A stretch of DNA of 64,000 nucleotides from Pomphorhynchus laevis (GCA_012934845.2 WNNJ02003171.1:1-64000); one strand, 5' to 3'. Shown: positions 1 to 12,480, counted from the first letter of the stretch. Translations and numbers: made by a program. The notes: generated by a model not told the origin, from the letters alone.

Positions 1-1780
1 TAATAATATATTATTATTGTAATAATATATATCAAAAAGATATTCATATTTGATATTAATATGTAATTTGTAAATTTATATAAATGTACGTTTAACAATT
101 TCGCATTAAATAAAATGAAATATTTAATGTAAATGTTTAATTGGAATATATAAATGTACAAATTAATTATTTTAATTTGTTTTTTTATGATAAATAGATA
201 ACTTATTTACCTTCTATTGATGAACTCACTGAAAGCAGCGCCATACTATCTGCTAACAATCCAGTAACAAGGAGAAGTTACCAAGTAGTTAGTTTTAAAA
301 TACCACATCGAGACCAAATACCAATTGAAACCTATACCATCGTATAGGTTTCAATTTGAAGTATTTTCAAAAAACATGAAGATACAATATTAGCTAATAA
401 ATTTGTTTGGGCGAAATTATGATTAATCAGATCATCTAACTGAGTCTACTTATTTTAAATTATAAATTAAAAATAATAATAAATAAAGTAATTTAATAAT
501 TATCAATAATTAATAAATTATTTATAATCTTTATTCATTAATATAAATTAATTTATTAATTTGTTAAATTTTATATTTATAATTAAGTGATATCGTTTAA
601 TTTATTTATTAATAAAAATAAAATAATTTAATAGACATAAGCTACTCAATTTAATACTTTATCTGACGAAAGAACAAAAATTGCTTTGAATAAAATTTCA
701 ATGACGACTTACATAGAGACAAACACAACGAACAGCAGCAAAGCTTTATTGAGTACGGCTAAAATCAAGGCACAATTTAATGAAACTTACAATTCAGTCA
801 AGCCTTTTTTAATTTTATTAAAAGAATCTGTCATTCATATTTTAGGCTTATTTTGAGTTTACTTCTTTTAAAATAGAACAATAAAATATGCAAACCATAT
901 AAATCACATAAAGTGTATTCAGTTTGATAAATGCATTTAGAAAAGTATATAAAAAATAAATTTTGGCCTGGTGGAATTCATACTTAATAATCGACTACAA
1001 AGTATCCACTCGCGTTTGTTCGTAACACAATAACACGTTTTGTATTATTACTATATCTTTATTATTTTGATATGTAAATATAGTCGCGGGCATGAGTGTT
1101 GAATCTCGGAGGCAGCGCAGTACGAGGCTACTCTGCGTCGCTCTTTACAATAATAGAACATAGCTCACCTTAAGGAATCCAAAGCCGAAAACAGCGAAAC
1201 AAGGAATCCAAACAGCGAAACAAGGTATCTACACCTGAGCGTTGACTACTGTTCACTATATTTTCATTGGTATGTCCGTGGCACTAATCGATATAAAATA
1301 TGACTCATCATGATATAACTCAATCGCCCTTAAAGTGGAAAATCAACCGTTGTACTTAGAGCTTATTATGGATAATTTAAATTTAATCAAGATTCAAATT
1401 TTAAGTCTTGATCCAGTGTTAGACTTAGAAGACACTCATTTTGGCTGCTTGTTCTGGATATCATATTTTTCAGTTATTACTCATCAAAATTGTATGTTAT
1501 GAAAGGTATAATATCGCTGCAAAATTTAGAATATTGTCTTCGGCTTAATGACTTCCGGCTTTATGACATACGGCATAATTCATATACAACAGATGATTTA
1601 TGCAATTAATGCCCCATTGAATTCATAACAAATGATTTTATAGACGAAGACTAATGTGGTCGTGAACTCTAACAAGTCACCTAAGACTACGTCAGTTGAC
1701 ACACTCGTCTGGCATCGATACGTACACATCGAGACAGTGTAGGAGATATTGATTCGCTGCTTGATATTTGTCCGTAAGGC
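1..1780. other. AT-rich DNA without a recognisable gene
   Basis: Only short reading frames are present. A fragment near 423-470 resembles the start of the 220 bp repeat found at 28.2, 29.4 and 30.1 kb. A short direct repeat of the words AAGGAATCCAAA and CAGCGAAACAAGG lies near 1174-1225. I see no conserved protein pattern. Confidence 0.6.
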
Positions 1781-1936
1781 TACAGCGTTACTTTAAACCG
1801 GTTGCATTTAAAGTCGGAACGACGTCGTCCACAATAAAATTATGATACGATGCTATATATATAGCATTGTATCATAATTTTATTGTGGACGACGTCGTTC
1901 CGACTTTAAATGCAACCGGTTTTAAGTAATGCTGTA
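1781..1936. repeat. 156 bp near-perfect palindrome without spacer
   Basis: The two halves are reverse complements about the centre 1858/1859. I count three mismatches over arms of about 78 bases. The core is a TATATA run, and both arms contain GACGTCGT. PLE-end-like sequence (an AAACGTTTCGG word followed by CTTCTTCAG) begins just downstream near 1970, so this may be a head-to-head junction of two element ends. The structure could extrude as a cruciform. Confidence 0.9.
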
Positions 1937-2420
1937 TATACAACCAGAACTAAAAGCAAGTTTTTGGCAAACGTTTCGGACCTTTCGATAGATCCTTCTT
2001 CAGTGCTACCGTGCGGTATCACTAAAGAAGAGTTTTATTTTATAATAAAACTCTGGGCCTGAGGCGTTTAATATATGAAAGGCCCCTTTAATATATGGGG
2101 TAGTAAACCGTTGTGCGACTCGCTCAGGAGTTCGTTTTCGTTATTCATATTGTAGACAAACAAAATAAAGCGACGAAATCAACTCTTTTTTAAACGTTTC
2201 GCCCTAAAAGGGTTTCTTCAATCAGGAAATAAAAACAGCTAAAGTTTAGCTTTAAAAGCTGATAAGCGTCACTGAGGTGAGCTTTTAGATTGAGCATATA
2301 AGTGATTCTATGTGATGTATTCGTTTTATTTGTAAATATGGTCTTTATTTATTCAGTGTGGACATGTCGGCGATACGGCTCTACTTAAAGAGCCGCATCT
2401 ACTTTAAACTAAATGAAATT
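1937..2420 (-). mobile_element. Penelope-like element end fragments
   Basis: Words typical of PLE 3' regions occur here: AAACGTTTCGG with CTTCTTCAG near 1970-2001, and AAACGTTTCGCCC with GGGTTTCTTCAATCAGG near 2192-2226. Read on the minus strand, the second gives CCTGATTGAAGA, a short stem, then CGAAACG, a degraded hammerhead-like arrangement. A hairpin with CGGCTCT and AGAGCCG arms lies at about 2375-2395. No protein is readable. Confidence 0.4.
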
Positions 2421-3102
2421 TGATTCCATTTCATTTACACATTTTACTTATTTGGTATACTATTCGACATTAGATAAATACATTTTACTTATTCGATATA
2501 TTAATACCTCTCATATTTTGTAAGGACTGCATTCTGTCTAGATTAAATTCACGGTGAAAAGTTTAAATGCTTCTCGTCGTCACTGTTCGTCACGAGATGT
2601 TTTCAATTTTATTCAGTTTGCTACAGTTATATTGTGAATAGTTGTCGTGCATTAGAAAAAGTAAGAACAGTGTACCAAATTCAAACAGTATTGAAACTTA
2701 AATGTTTTTTACAGGAAATGAAAAACTGCGTAACGTATTGAAAATCAATTTGTGTTTATGTAAAATGTGCAAAATCATTTTCAAAGCGGTAAACTGATTG
2801 TCGCCTAAGTCAATTATCACATTCTTAGTTGAAAGTTCACAGAAATAGCTTGATCTGGTAAATTAAGAGTGGTGTTCAAGCAATATTAATTACTTAAAGT
2901 ATAGAATCTTATCTCTCAATATTACATAATAATGCACTCTATATCAAAACTTATTGAACATATCATATCCAAAAGAGTTTTGTAGCAGGCTTGTATGTTC
3001 CATTTACAGTAATAATTCATTTTCAAACAATAGGGCCAAGACAAATATCAACTAATAAAAACTATTTACTTTAAAGCATGTAACAGCAATATATCCAATA
3101 CC

Positions 3103-3275
<173 letters not shown>

Positions 3276-3324
3276 TAATTAAAAAAATGATGAAGTGTCG
3301 GTTTATATTTATCCTTAGCTATAT

Positions 3325-3530
3325 ATATAAACAGCGTGTTGGATCGGTTGGGGGGCTCAGATTCCTCTGGACCTGAGGCCATAGAAGAAAAAGAGTTGGA
3401 AGACTGATGAGCTGCTGTTCGACTTGACTTTCTATTGTTATGTCTGATCTTGTTTGTTGTATGTTATCATGTTTGTTTTGTGGAGTTAAGATACTCTTTA
3501 TCTATTTATAAAAACTAACAAAACAAAAAC
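3325..3530 (+). mobile_element. Solo 3' UTR of the I/Jockey-like LINE
   Basis: This stretch shares CTCAGATTCC, TGGACCTGAGGCC and the following GAAGAA-rich tract with the 3' ends of LINE copies at about 51.78-51.96 kb and 55.74-55.93 kb. It is a strongly 5'-truncated insertion. A short hairpin (CTCAG...CTGAG) is conserved in sequence in two of the three copies. Confidence 0.65.
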
Positions 3531-3769
3531 AATTAGTAGTTTACAAGAAATTCGTTGCAGTCAAAATAAATCTGTATGTGAAAAGTTGATTCTCATTTGA
3601 TGTTATTGATAAAACATGCAAATCTGTTTTGTAAAAATCGACTTCTTGCACCTTTAGATGATAGTTCATTCTGACATTTTGTATCGATACCTGAGTTTAG
3701 CCATAAAGTTGATAAATATTTTCGTAATATACTCATTCAATGAACACGTGATTGTAAATGCAGTATTAC

Positions 3770-4136
3770 TGGCTACTCAAAATAAAACAAAAAATTATCT
3801 GGATTCTTTAAGCACAAACCAAAAAGGGACACTCTTGGTGTAGTTTACAGCATCCCTTTCTCCTCGTGTGAGAAATTTTGTGTTGGACAGACTCGTCGTC
3901 ATCTACGATAGGCTTCTTTAACACGCTCATGTGCACACTCAGGAATAATGAAATGTCTCGTTGCACAACATGTTAGGAAGACTGGTCACTGCATGAATAT
4001 TGACTCTGCAAAGATTGATGAGTTGGTTCAATCTCATCTAAAAACTAGGCTTGTCTCGGAATCACTATTGATTGAATCCTATAGACAGAAATGTTTAGAG
4101 AGAAACACCGGAGGTTATGATCTATGCATACATTGA
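3770..4136 (+). mobile_element. Penelope-like GIY-YIG endonuclease remnant
   Basis: Reading across frames gives VVYSIPF, then CEKFCVGQTRRHLR, then LVAQHVRKTGHCMN and LLIESYRQKCLERN. This is the C-terminal GIY-YIG endonuclease domain of Penelope-like elements: the YxIPC strand, the (Y/V)GQTxRxLxxR active-site helix, an AxHxxxxGH motif, and a C-terminal segment with a Glu. The reverse transcriptase that normally precedes it is not visible upstream. It is degraded DNA. Confidence 0.6.
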
Positions 4137-4246
4137 CATATGTTTTACATTGTTTTGTCTTTTTTGTCTTGGTATTTATGATGTCTTATTTTTATCAAAT
4201 TTAAATTTTATTTGCAGTTGATTTTATTGTCTCTGAAATTTCAATT

Positions 4247-4650
4247 GTAGTGTTTAATTGTTTAATTTGCATCATGTTTTTTAATTACAATATTTTGTGA
4301 ATTGGACTCCGACATAGAATTCGCCATGGACAACGGCATGGACTCCGGCAAGGACTCAGCCATGAAATCCCCCATTAAAACCGCCATGGCCGGTCCCAAG
4401 CCCGTGCTGATAAAGGAGGAGGGTTGGCGATAGACTTCGTGACAAGCCAGTCGTAAAACAAAACCGTCGCAATAACAGTACGAAATGGTAGTGTTTAATG
4501 TTTTTTGATTACAATGAATATTTTGTAAATTTGACTCCGACATGGAATTCGCCATGGACTCCGCCATGGCCGGTCCCAAGCCCGTGTTGAGAAAGGAGCA
4601 GGGTTAGCGATAAACTTCGTGACAAGCCTGTCGTAAAACAAAAATGGTGT
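4247..4650. repeat. CCATGG-rich imperfect tandem duplication
   Basis: Two units start at about 4247 and 4488. Both contain GTAGTGTTTAAT, a GACTCCGACAT word, several GCCATGGA words, GCCGGTCCCAAGCCCGTG and CTTCGTGACAAGCC. The second unit is shorter. The GC content is much higher than the surroundings. Open frames on the minus strand reflect the short internal repeats rather than a recognisable protein. It lies between two PLE endonuclease remnants and may be PLE untranslated sequence. Confidence 0.6.
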
Positions 4651-4889
4651 CAATGAACTTGGTGAATAGACAACTGCGATGGTAAGGCCGCGTTCTTCGC
4701 GCAAACGAACATCAACAATTAATAAGGCCAATTGGCGTGACAGTGGAAAAAAGCGGATTCCGTAACGAAACGGAACAAACGCTGAAGAAAAAGAAGAATA
4801 TATACATATATATACTTATTATATTTATATTGAATTACAATTATTCATTAACAGCCTCTGGAGGTCTATTTCAAGACTCTTTTAATAAT

Positions 4890-5483
4890 CTGTTTAATTA
4901 TCAGTTAATTAATCCAGAGAACAAAAACTTCTAATTTATTTAAACAACGCGTTTCGAAAAATTTCTTCAGGTGATTACACCTGAGTACTGCAGATTACTG
5001 CAGATTACATCTGCAGTATATATCTTGAATCATTTTATCACATGATTGTCAAAAACAGTATATCGGAGAGAGTGGTAGACAATTAAACTTGAGAATGAAC
5101 AATAGACGTGCTGATATTCTAAAGAACAAAATAGGATTTGATGGAGTGGTTAATCACAAAATTGAGTTTACAAATCATATATTATCAACGCAAATTGTAC
5201 AAGGAGGGTTTAAAAATATCTATAAAAGGAAACAAACGGAGCAATATTGGATAGGACAAATCATGAGTGATAAAATGCTAAATAAGTATCATGAATATCA
5301 TGTACCATGATAATTGGAATTTTCGTATGTGATTGATATACGCTGAATTCTTTCATGTCGGAATCAAGATATACTGCAGAAAATATCTAGTGTAATCACC
5401 TGAAGAAGAAAATTTTCGAAACGCGTTGTGTTAATAAATTAGAAGTTTTTGTTCTCTGGATTAATTAACTGATAATTTAACAG
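4890..5483 (+). mobile_element. Penelope-like element fragment with inverted ends
   Basis: Near-identical inverted repeats of about 90 bp (4890-4978 and 5392-5483) flank a GIY-YIG endonuclease segment. The segment reads (about 5045-5310) CQKQYIGESGRQLNLRMN, then RRADILKNKIGFDG, then KQTEQYWI. YIGESGRQLNLR is the active-site helix pattern of PLE endonucleases. The right repeat carries CTGAAGA (5400-5406) and GAAA (5418-5421) around a GAAAATTTTC helix II, a hammerhead-like order. The right end directly abuts the 354 bp satellite. Confidence 0.7.
5392..5440 (+). ncRNA. Candidate hammerhead-like core in PLE end
   Basis: CTGAAGA fits the CUGANGA consensus. It is followed by an A, a self-complementary GAAAATTTTC (helix II), then GAAACG. 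Helices I and III are not clearly formed in this copy. Hammerhead motifs are known from PLE termini. The inverted left copy (minus strand, about 4947-4978) keeps CTGAAGA and CGAAACG with a shorter helix II. Confidence 0.4.
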
Positions 5484-7055
5484 ACGATGGCTGCCGGATA
5501 TCACATGACCGTCTAGGAGTGACGAAAGTTTGCAGGCTAAAGAATATGCTCGATTCAAACACTTATACAAACATATGGAAAGAATTGCTAATCGCAATCT
5601 CGAGCAATACCGATTCAAATGAAACTCTTATTACATAGTAAGAATCGATCCACTCAATCTCGGTTTCTTACAGTCAAGCATCCGAAAGTTTGATCCTCTG
5701 GTTGTTAATGATGGTCTGCATTGCAAATTGTAGGATTTAAGAGCTCACGCCACCTACAATTTAAGCTAGATGTCGGAAATGCACTTTCACAATGTCACAG
5801 AGGCAGCCGAAACGGCGTGTGATAGTTCATCTTACTGACGATGGCAGCCGGCTATCACATGACCGTCTAGGAGTGACGAAAGTTTGCAGGCTAAAGAATA
5901 TGCTCGATTCAAACACTTATACAAACATATGGAAAGAATTGCTAATCGCAATCTCGAGCAATACCGATTCAAATGAAACTCTTATTACATAGTAAGAATC
6001 GATCCACTCAATCTCAGTTTCTTACAGTCAAGCATCCGAAAGTTTGATCCTCTGGTTGTTAATGATGGTCTGCATTGCAAATTGTAGGATTTAAGAGCTC
6101 ACGCCACCTACAATTTAAGCTAGATGTCGGAAATGCATTTTCACAATGTCACAGAGGCAGCCGAAACGGCGTGTGATAGTTCATCTTACTGACGATGGCT
6201 GCCGGCTATCACATGACCGTCTAGGAGTGACGAGAGTTTGCAGACTGAAGAATATGCTCGATTTAAACACTTATACAAACATATGGAAAGAATTGCTAAT
6301 CGCAATCTCGAGCAATACCGATTCAAATGAAACTCTTATTACATAGAAAGAATCGATCCACTCAATCTCGGTTTCTTACAGTCAAGCATCCGAAAGTTTG
6401 ATCCTCTGGTTGTTAATGATGGTCTGCATTGCAAATTGTAGGATTTAAGAGCTCACGCCACCTACAATTTCAGCTAGATGTCGGAAATGCACTTTCACAA
6501 TGTCACAGAGGCAGCCGAAACGGCGTGTGATAGTTCATCTTACTGACGATGGCTGCCGGCTATCACATGACCGTCTAGGAGTGACGAAAGTGTGCAGGCT
6601 AAAGAATATGCTCGATTCAAACACTTATACAAACATATGGAAAGAATTGCTAATCGCAATCTCGAGCAATACCGATTCAAATGAAACTCTTATTACATAG
6701 TAAGAATCGATCCACTCAATCTCGGTTTCTTACAGTCAAGCATCCGAAAGTTTGATCCTCTGGTTGTTAATGATGGTCTGCATTGCAAATTGTAGGATTT
6801 AAGAGCTCACACCACCTACAATTTAAGCTAGATGTCGGAAATGCATTTTCACAATGTCACAGAGGCAGCCGAAACGGCGTGTGATAGTTCATCTTACTGA
6901 CGATGGCTGCCGGCTATCACATGACCGTCTAGGAGTGACGAAAGTTTGCAGGCTTAAGAATATGCTCGATTCAAACACTTATACAAACATATGGAAAGAA
7001 TTGCTAATCGCAATCTCGAACAATACCGATTCAAATGAAACTCTTATTATATATA
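5484..7055 (+). repeat. 354 bp tandem satellite, about 4.4 units
   Basis: Start codons of the same 66-codon frame recur at 5792, 6146, 6500 and 6854, exactly 354 bases apart. A partial unit precedes them, cut by the PLE end at 5483; the last copy breaks off near 7050. Units differ by only a few bases (for example GGCAGCC/GGCTGCC and GATTCAAAC/GATTTAAAC). Each unit contains a TGTGATAG...CTATCACA hairpin and the word GCCGAAACGGC. The repeated frame begins MSQRQPKRRVIVHL; I do not recognise it. Confidence 0.9.
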
Positions 7056-7123
7056 TTCTTGAACTAACTATATACTCCTTTCTGCTCAGTGTATTTTTTC
7101 TGTTATTTTGTTCTTTAAACTAA

Positions 7124-10100
7124 CCGATGTGTAGCTGTTTTTCATGAAGTGGTATATAAGTGCACGAAACTTGACAGCTACTGATAAAATTTCTGATAAT
7201 AAACACAATTATGTTTGACAATTTGAATAAACCTTTTTCGATTTTGCTACAATTAAAATTTTGATTGTCCTGCTGTTTTTTCAATCAATAAGAATATTGT
7301 TTGTTGATCGATTGACTGAATTAGCTAACTTCGTAACACTTGTTACATTTACAGCCTTGATAAAGTCTAAGCAGTGGATTGCTACATTACTTATGGACAA
7401 CGATGTACATCGATGAGTGATGGATAATCACTAGGAACGCTTAAAACATCAATAGTAAATGTTTTATTCTAACCATACTCCAAAGATATAATCCTACTCT
7501 AATGGCCAACTTCAACTCTTTACCGACTGACACGGTGTCTGATAACCGTTTATCCTGAAAATTCCAAACTAGAAAACATTTTGTGATTTAGAAAACATTA
7601 TGGGATACCTACTCTCCCAATCTGACGGGTAAAAGATTATAATAATGTGCAAGCAAAATGAATAACCTTATATCATTGTGGTGTAGGCGTTCAATTGCAT
7701 TCAGTGTTCTGTAAGCGAGGCCATGACTGATGAATCATTGCCAATTTGTATGGCAGTACTTATGCGTTACATCTGCTCTCCCGTCAGTGTAAATAAATTC
7801 TTGAGTTGCGTGAATTGAAGACGAATGCAATGCAGTCGAGACGTTGGAAACTGATGTGCACTGGTGCAGGAACTTGGTTTGAAAACAGTTTACAGCAAAT
7901 CTACTTGCAAAAATAATGATGAGTGAGTTGATGTTGCATGCAATAATAGTCTATTTCAGGCACGATTTAAGTAAGCGTTTATTGATGTCGCTGTTTTCAA
8001 TCATTTGACTGTAACGTGCCCCTTTATCTACTAGGGCTACTTAACATTATCGCGAGATTTAAAAGCAGAAAGTTTGGTTAAAGAATAATACAGTTGATCG
8101 AGAAATTTTCATGACAGCGATTTTATTGGTAGCATATAATGTTGGTTTGGTGTAGACAGTATTCTGAAGATAATCGCCTTTTTACATGCCACAAGAACGG
8201 ATCAATCTTATCCTGATACGATATGTAACTTGAGACGAACCACTCGAATCTTGATTATTTGTGCAATCTCACAGTCAATTATGTCGTTATTATATTGAGC
8301 GACTAATAGTGGAACGAAATCTAATATTTGGCCTTATAATATTTTACAAGACCGAAGTTTGGGTTTGTAACATGTTTTATATCCACATTTTCAGCATTTG
8401 AGCGGCTGTGTGCTTTAAATCAAAAACGGACAAGCTAGAGTATTTTTGGGCCATATTTTCATCTTGTTCTGATATGAAGGGCCAGACTATAAAATGCAAT
8501 AATTTGTAATAATTATTGTACGAATAACGAGCTATTCTTGGAGCGGTAGGGATTGATGACAATGCTAGGCGTGCGGATTAGGCCGGCGCGCATCCGGTTG
8601 CGAATATGTGCATCAAATAATAGACAATTGCAGCTTCTACTATAATAAATACAATCATTTGATTTAAGTTTGGTTGAATAATAAAATATATAATGAAAAA
8701 TAATATTTTTTATAAAATTTTTATTGAAAAATTTACATTTCGGTTTATTATTATGTAAACAAGACATAATCCGGTGTCTACTGTATGCCATTTAAAGAAG
8801 ATTAATTGCGAGACAATAATAATCAAAATATCGACAATATCACTTTTAGTAGAATGCGTATTTTTCGATATTAAAGACGGTATATATCAAAATAACGTAA
8901 ATAATACGAATGTTTCTAGATAGTTATTGTGACTATCAGGAAAATAGTAAGATAAGTATCAAATATAGCAGCTTTCAGGTCTTCTTGGTTCCATAATAAC
9001 GAATATAAAACGATAAAATGGATATATTAGAGTTATTGTTTTTTGAAAAATTCGACTTACGATAAAACGGCAATATCAGATGAAAATTTGATTTTCATCT
9101 GATAAATTAAATTATGTAAATTAAATTATGATTTAAATTTCAAAATTTTACTATTAGCATGTCAGAACAAATATTTGCTTGTTTCATATTACCCTTGCCC
9201 TTTTATTTTTAAGTAATATTTAATAATAAATTTAAATAGTTTATAATATTAAATAGTAATATTTATTTAATATACTAGAATATTTTATGGATTAAAATAT
9301 TTAAATACATTCAATCCACTATTATATTACCGATTAATATAATTAAATTCACAGTAATATTTAATTATAGATTAAATTATTTAATCCATAGTTATATTTT
9401 TATTTAATCGATATATTTGTTTGTATGATGAGGCAGCCACGAAATAATAGACAAAACGATAATCAGTACCGTTTTCGCCATTGCTTAAACTCATCGCTAC
9501 CAGGTACCTCCCACTACTGGATGCAGAGGAGGAACGGCAGATGGCACGAGTATGTCAAAAGGTACATAGAGCTAGAAATTATTTAGCAAACTAGGTACAT
9601 GCTTCACCAAAAGGATCATTAGCTAAGAGCACTGGCTAATGCCAGCGCATTAGCTGGCATTAGGTATATATAAAGTATATATCAAAAGATAATCAATATA
9701 TTAATTAAATTATATATTATATTAATCACCTGTTTTAATTTATAAAATTAAATTAAATACATAAGTTTTATCTAAAATGTATGTATCAAAGTATAAATAT
9801 AGATCAAATTAATTAAAATAGAATAAACATAAATATTAAAAAATAATTATTAATTATTATTAATTAAAAAAATTAAAAAAATGTTACTAGGAAGATAAAG
9901 TTATTAAATTTGACTAAAGATTTTTGTACAAAATCTTTTAAAAAATTTATTAATTTGAAAATTTAAGAATTGAAAATTTAATTTTTAAAGCAAAACTTGA
10001 AACTTTACTCAAACGATAAACTTTAAGAATGACTATCTCAAAAGATGAAAATGGCATATTCATTGCTGTTAAAATTTAATACAAAAAATAAATGACGAAT

Positions 10101-10140
10101 TCTATAGTTCATACTTTGTATCCAGCAAAGTATGAATATA
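7124..10140. other. Intergenic AT-rich DNA, no recognisable gene
   Basis: I see only short frames with biased composition and no conserved protein pattern. A short GC-richer patch near 8560-8600 (GGCCGGCGCGCATCCGG) stands out, as does a CCAGCGCATTAGCTGGCATTAGG patch near 9640, but neither matches a family I know. Confidence 0.5.
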
Positions 10141-10158
10141 CTTAGTATACAAAAAGGA

Positions 10159-10392
10159 GAAATATTTTTGGCTTCTATAAAAAGTCTCACAATTAGGATT
10201 GAAATCACAATTTTCAAAAAAAACAATCCCTAAAATCCAGTAATGAAATGTTCCGTTCTTTATTCTATTATACTACAAATACGAAATATTTTTGGCTTCT
10301 AGAAAAAGTCTCACAATTAGGATTGAAATCGCAATTTTCAAAAAAAACAATCCCTAAAATCCAGTATTAAATGTTCCGTTCTTTATTCTATT
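10159..10392. repeat. 124 bp direct duplication
   Basis: The word GAAATATTTTTGGCTTCT occurs at 10159 and 10283. Both copies continue almost identically through AAAGTCTCACAATTAGG and CAATCCCTAAAATCCAG to GTTCCGTTCTTTATTCTAT. The copies differ by a handful of changes. No coding content. Confidence 0.9.
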
Positions 10393-10667
10393 TTGTTTCA
10401 ATTCTAAATTACTTTGTCAATAATTTAGAATAATTTTTGCCAAATAGCAACGAATTTAAGCTTGACACTTGTAACATTTGATAACATTTTAGAACTTATT
10501 TGACTAAAATACCTTAGATAGACTAGAAACAGAATTAGTTGTTTTCTTAGACTAATTTCTAATGAACAAATATTGCCAAAATAATATAAAAAAATATACA
10601 GTTATAGATTCTAGCACTAAATGTCTGCTAATAATATTTCTATTAGGACATTGATAAAAAATTGTCA

Positions 10668-10807
10668 TCAGAATATTGCTCCACATTTTTGAATAAATTC
10701 AGCCGCTTCTAACAGGTAGTCTTTAGAAAATGAACCATTGAGAGAACCATAGATCGTGTTGTATGCTTCCGTTTCGGTACACATTCTATGTTTCCAAACG
10801 TGAGGAT
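10668..10807 (-). CDS. Candidate terminal coding exon
   Basis: On the minus strand an acceptor (AATAATGTTTAG) is followed by 45 open codons and a TGA. The frame begins DPHVWKHRMCTETEAYN and ends AAEFIQKCGAIF. The composition is clearly protein-like in an otherwise AT-rich desert. It lies downstream of and on the same strand as the ARMC8-like gene. The phase at its start (1) does not fit either possible end of exon 6 (0 or 2), so at least one exon would be missing between them. I do not recognise the sequence, and it could belong to another gene. Confidence 0.4.
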
Positions 10808-10811
10808 CTAA

Positions 10812-12480
10812 ACATTATTTATAATGAAAAGAAAACAGAATCGTATAAAGATTTTACCAATTTAAAAATTGGCAGATAAAATTATGAAATTTTAATAAAA
10901 ACGATTTTTATTAAAATTCAAAATTACATAACTGAAAACTTAATAATGAAGTAAATATATAAATGATAGAAAATTAAAATACATTAAAAATTTGTGGATT
11001 AAATTATCAATTTAATCATATAAAATTATTAAATTTAAAAATGTCCAATACTGAACACAATACTGACAGAAATTCGTTGTAAAATCGAAATTCGTCGCAT
11101 ACTCAAAATCGGCCTGCACAAGTTAAAGTGCCATTTAAACTGGGTATGCAAATAAGTCAATGAAATTATTTATTAAGTAATTCATGTGAATCTAATGGGT
11201 AGCAAAGTGCAACGATCAACTATACAAGATTTGTGCCATTATTGAAGCTAGCATGATTCTGAAGAGCATGTAACTAACGGATTTGTACCGCACAAAGTAT
11301 GAGTTGTTCTAAACTTACGTAGGAACATTCTCGTTATGTGGTAAGTAATAGGTCGGTCAAAGCAAATGAGTCTTAACAAGAAGTATATATATCAATAAAT
11401 ATATAAATAATTAGAACGAGAGTATATATATCCTGGATTATCTTGCAATGCGTTCATATTTAAAAAGATATGAAAAGATCAATTTTATGGAAAGAAAATT
11501 GACCATTGGTATGAAAAGGTCAGTTGTATTGATCGAAGCTCTTAGAATACTTTGATTATTTTGATTAATTTTCTTGAAAAAGACCAAAGTGAGAAACGTT
11601 AAAAAAAAGGAAATTCTTCAATTTGCTGGTGTAATAATATTTATATTCAAATATAAACAAGTACTCCTCGAGGGTCCAAACAACAGTGAATACCTCAAAT
11701 TATGTTATATATAATGAACCAGATCAGGTGAGGATCATCCTAAATGATAATTGTACGAAGTTAATCATATTTGACATCTATTAATTCATTTTTTTTGCTA
11801 ATTTTTTTTGAACCAAGAAGTAACTTAAAAATATGCATTGAAACATAATCCCGTTGTAAATTTAAATGCTAGTTTTTCAAATTGCCTCTTTGTTAAAAAA
11901 TGTCGTTGAATAATTAACGCCTTAAGAAGTCTTCGATTGTTCTTAAATAAGTAATTACTCAAGTAATTGCTAATAATTAATAAGCAATCAGTAAATCAGG
12001 ATTTCGAATTATTCGAATACTAAACATTATATTTTACCATTATGATTAAGCATTTGGTTAAGACATCGAACTAGCAGTCGGCTTAGTTGACAATTTCTTG
12101 TATTCTAGAAATAAAAAATTTCATAATTATTACAATTTAGCTAAAAAAGACATCTTACAATATGTTGTAAGCTTAGACTTATCAAATCGTTAGTGATCAT
12201 TGGTGAATAAAATGACGAAGCAATAGACGATAGTAAACAGATCGTTGCTTGCTGTTTTTTGTCGTTTTCTGTCATTACTCCACGCAACTGGGTTTCAATG
12301 GCCTAGTTAAAAACATTTACCATCTCATTATCAGAAAAAATTATCCAATCTTTTAGACAATAATACTTAGTACTTAGTACTAAGTATTAAGTACTAAGTA
12401 CTAATACAAGTACTTATAATTAATACTTAGTATTAATTAATAAAGTAATTATAAGTATTATAAGTAAATCCAACATATGA
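10812..12480. other. AT-rich DNA, no gene seen
   Basis: A self-complementary run of TACTTAGTACT/AGTACTAAGTA words lies at about 12363-12405. I see no coding pattern. Any missing C-terminal exons of the ARMC8-like gene would be expected here on the minus strand, but I could not identify them. Confidence 0.4.

Noticed and set aside
4262-4731. Minus-strand Met/Ala/Ser-rich frames as a repetitive protein gene
   Set aside because: Met-Ala-Glu-Ser repeats come from the CCATGGA/GACTCCG word repeats; frames differ between the two units.
5792-7050. Hammerhead ribozyme in the 354 bp satellite
   Set aside because: Each unit has CTGACGA and a later GACGAAA, which fit the two cores, but I could not form helix II between them, and the A15.1-U16.1 pair is missing after the GTTTG/CAAAC stem.
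8377-8791. Overlapping minus-strand frames of 61 and 92 codons
   Set aside because: No recognised motif, AT-driven composition and no splice signals placed to make an exon.
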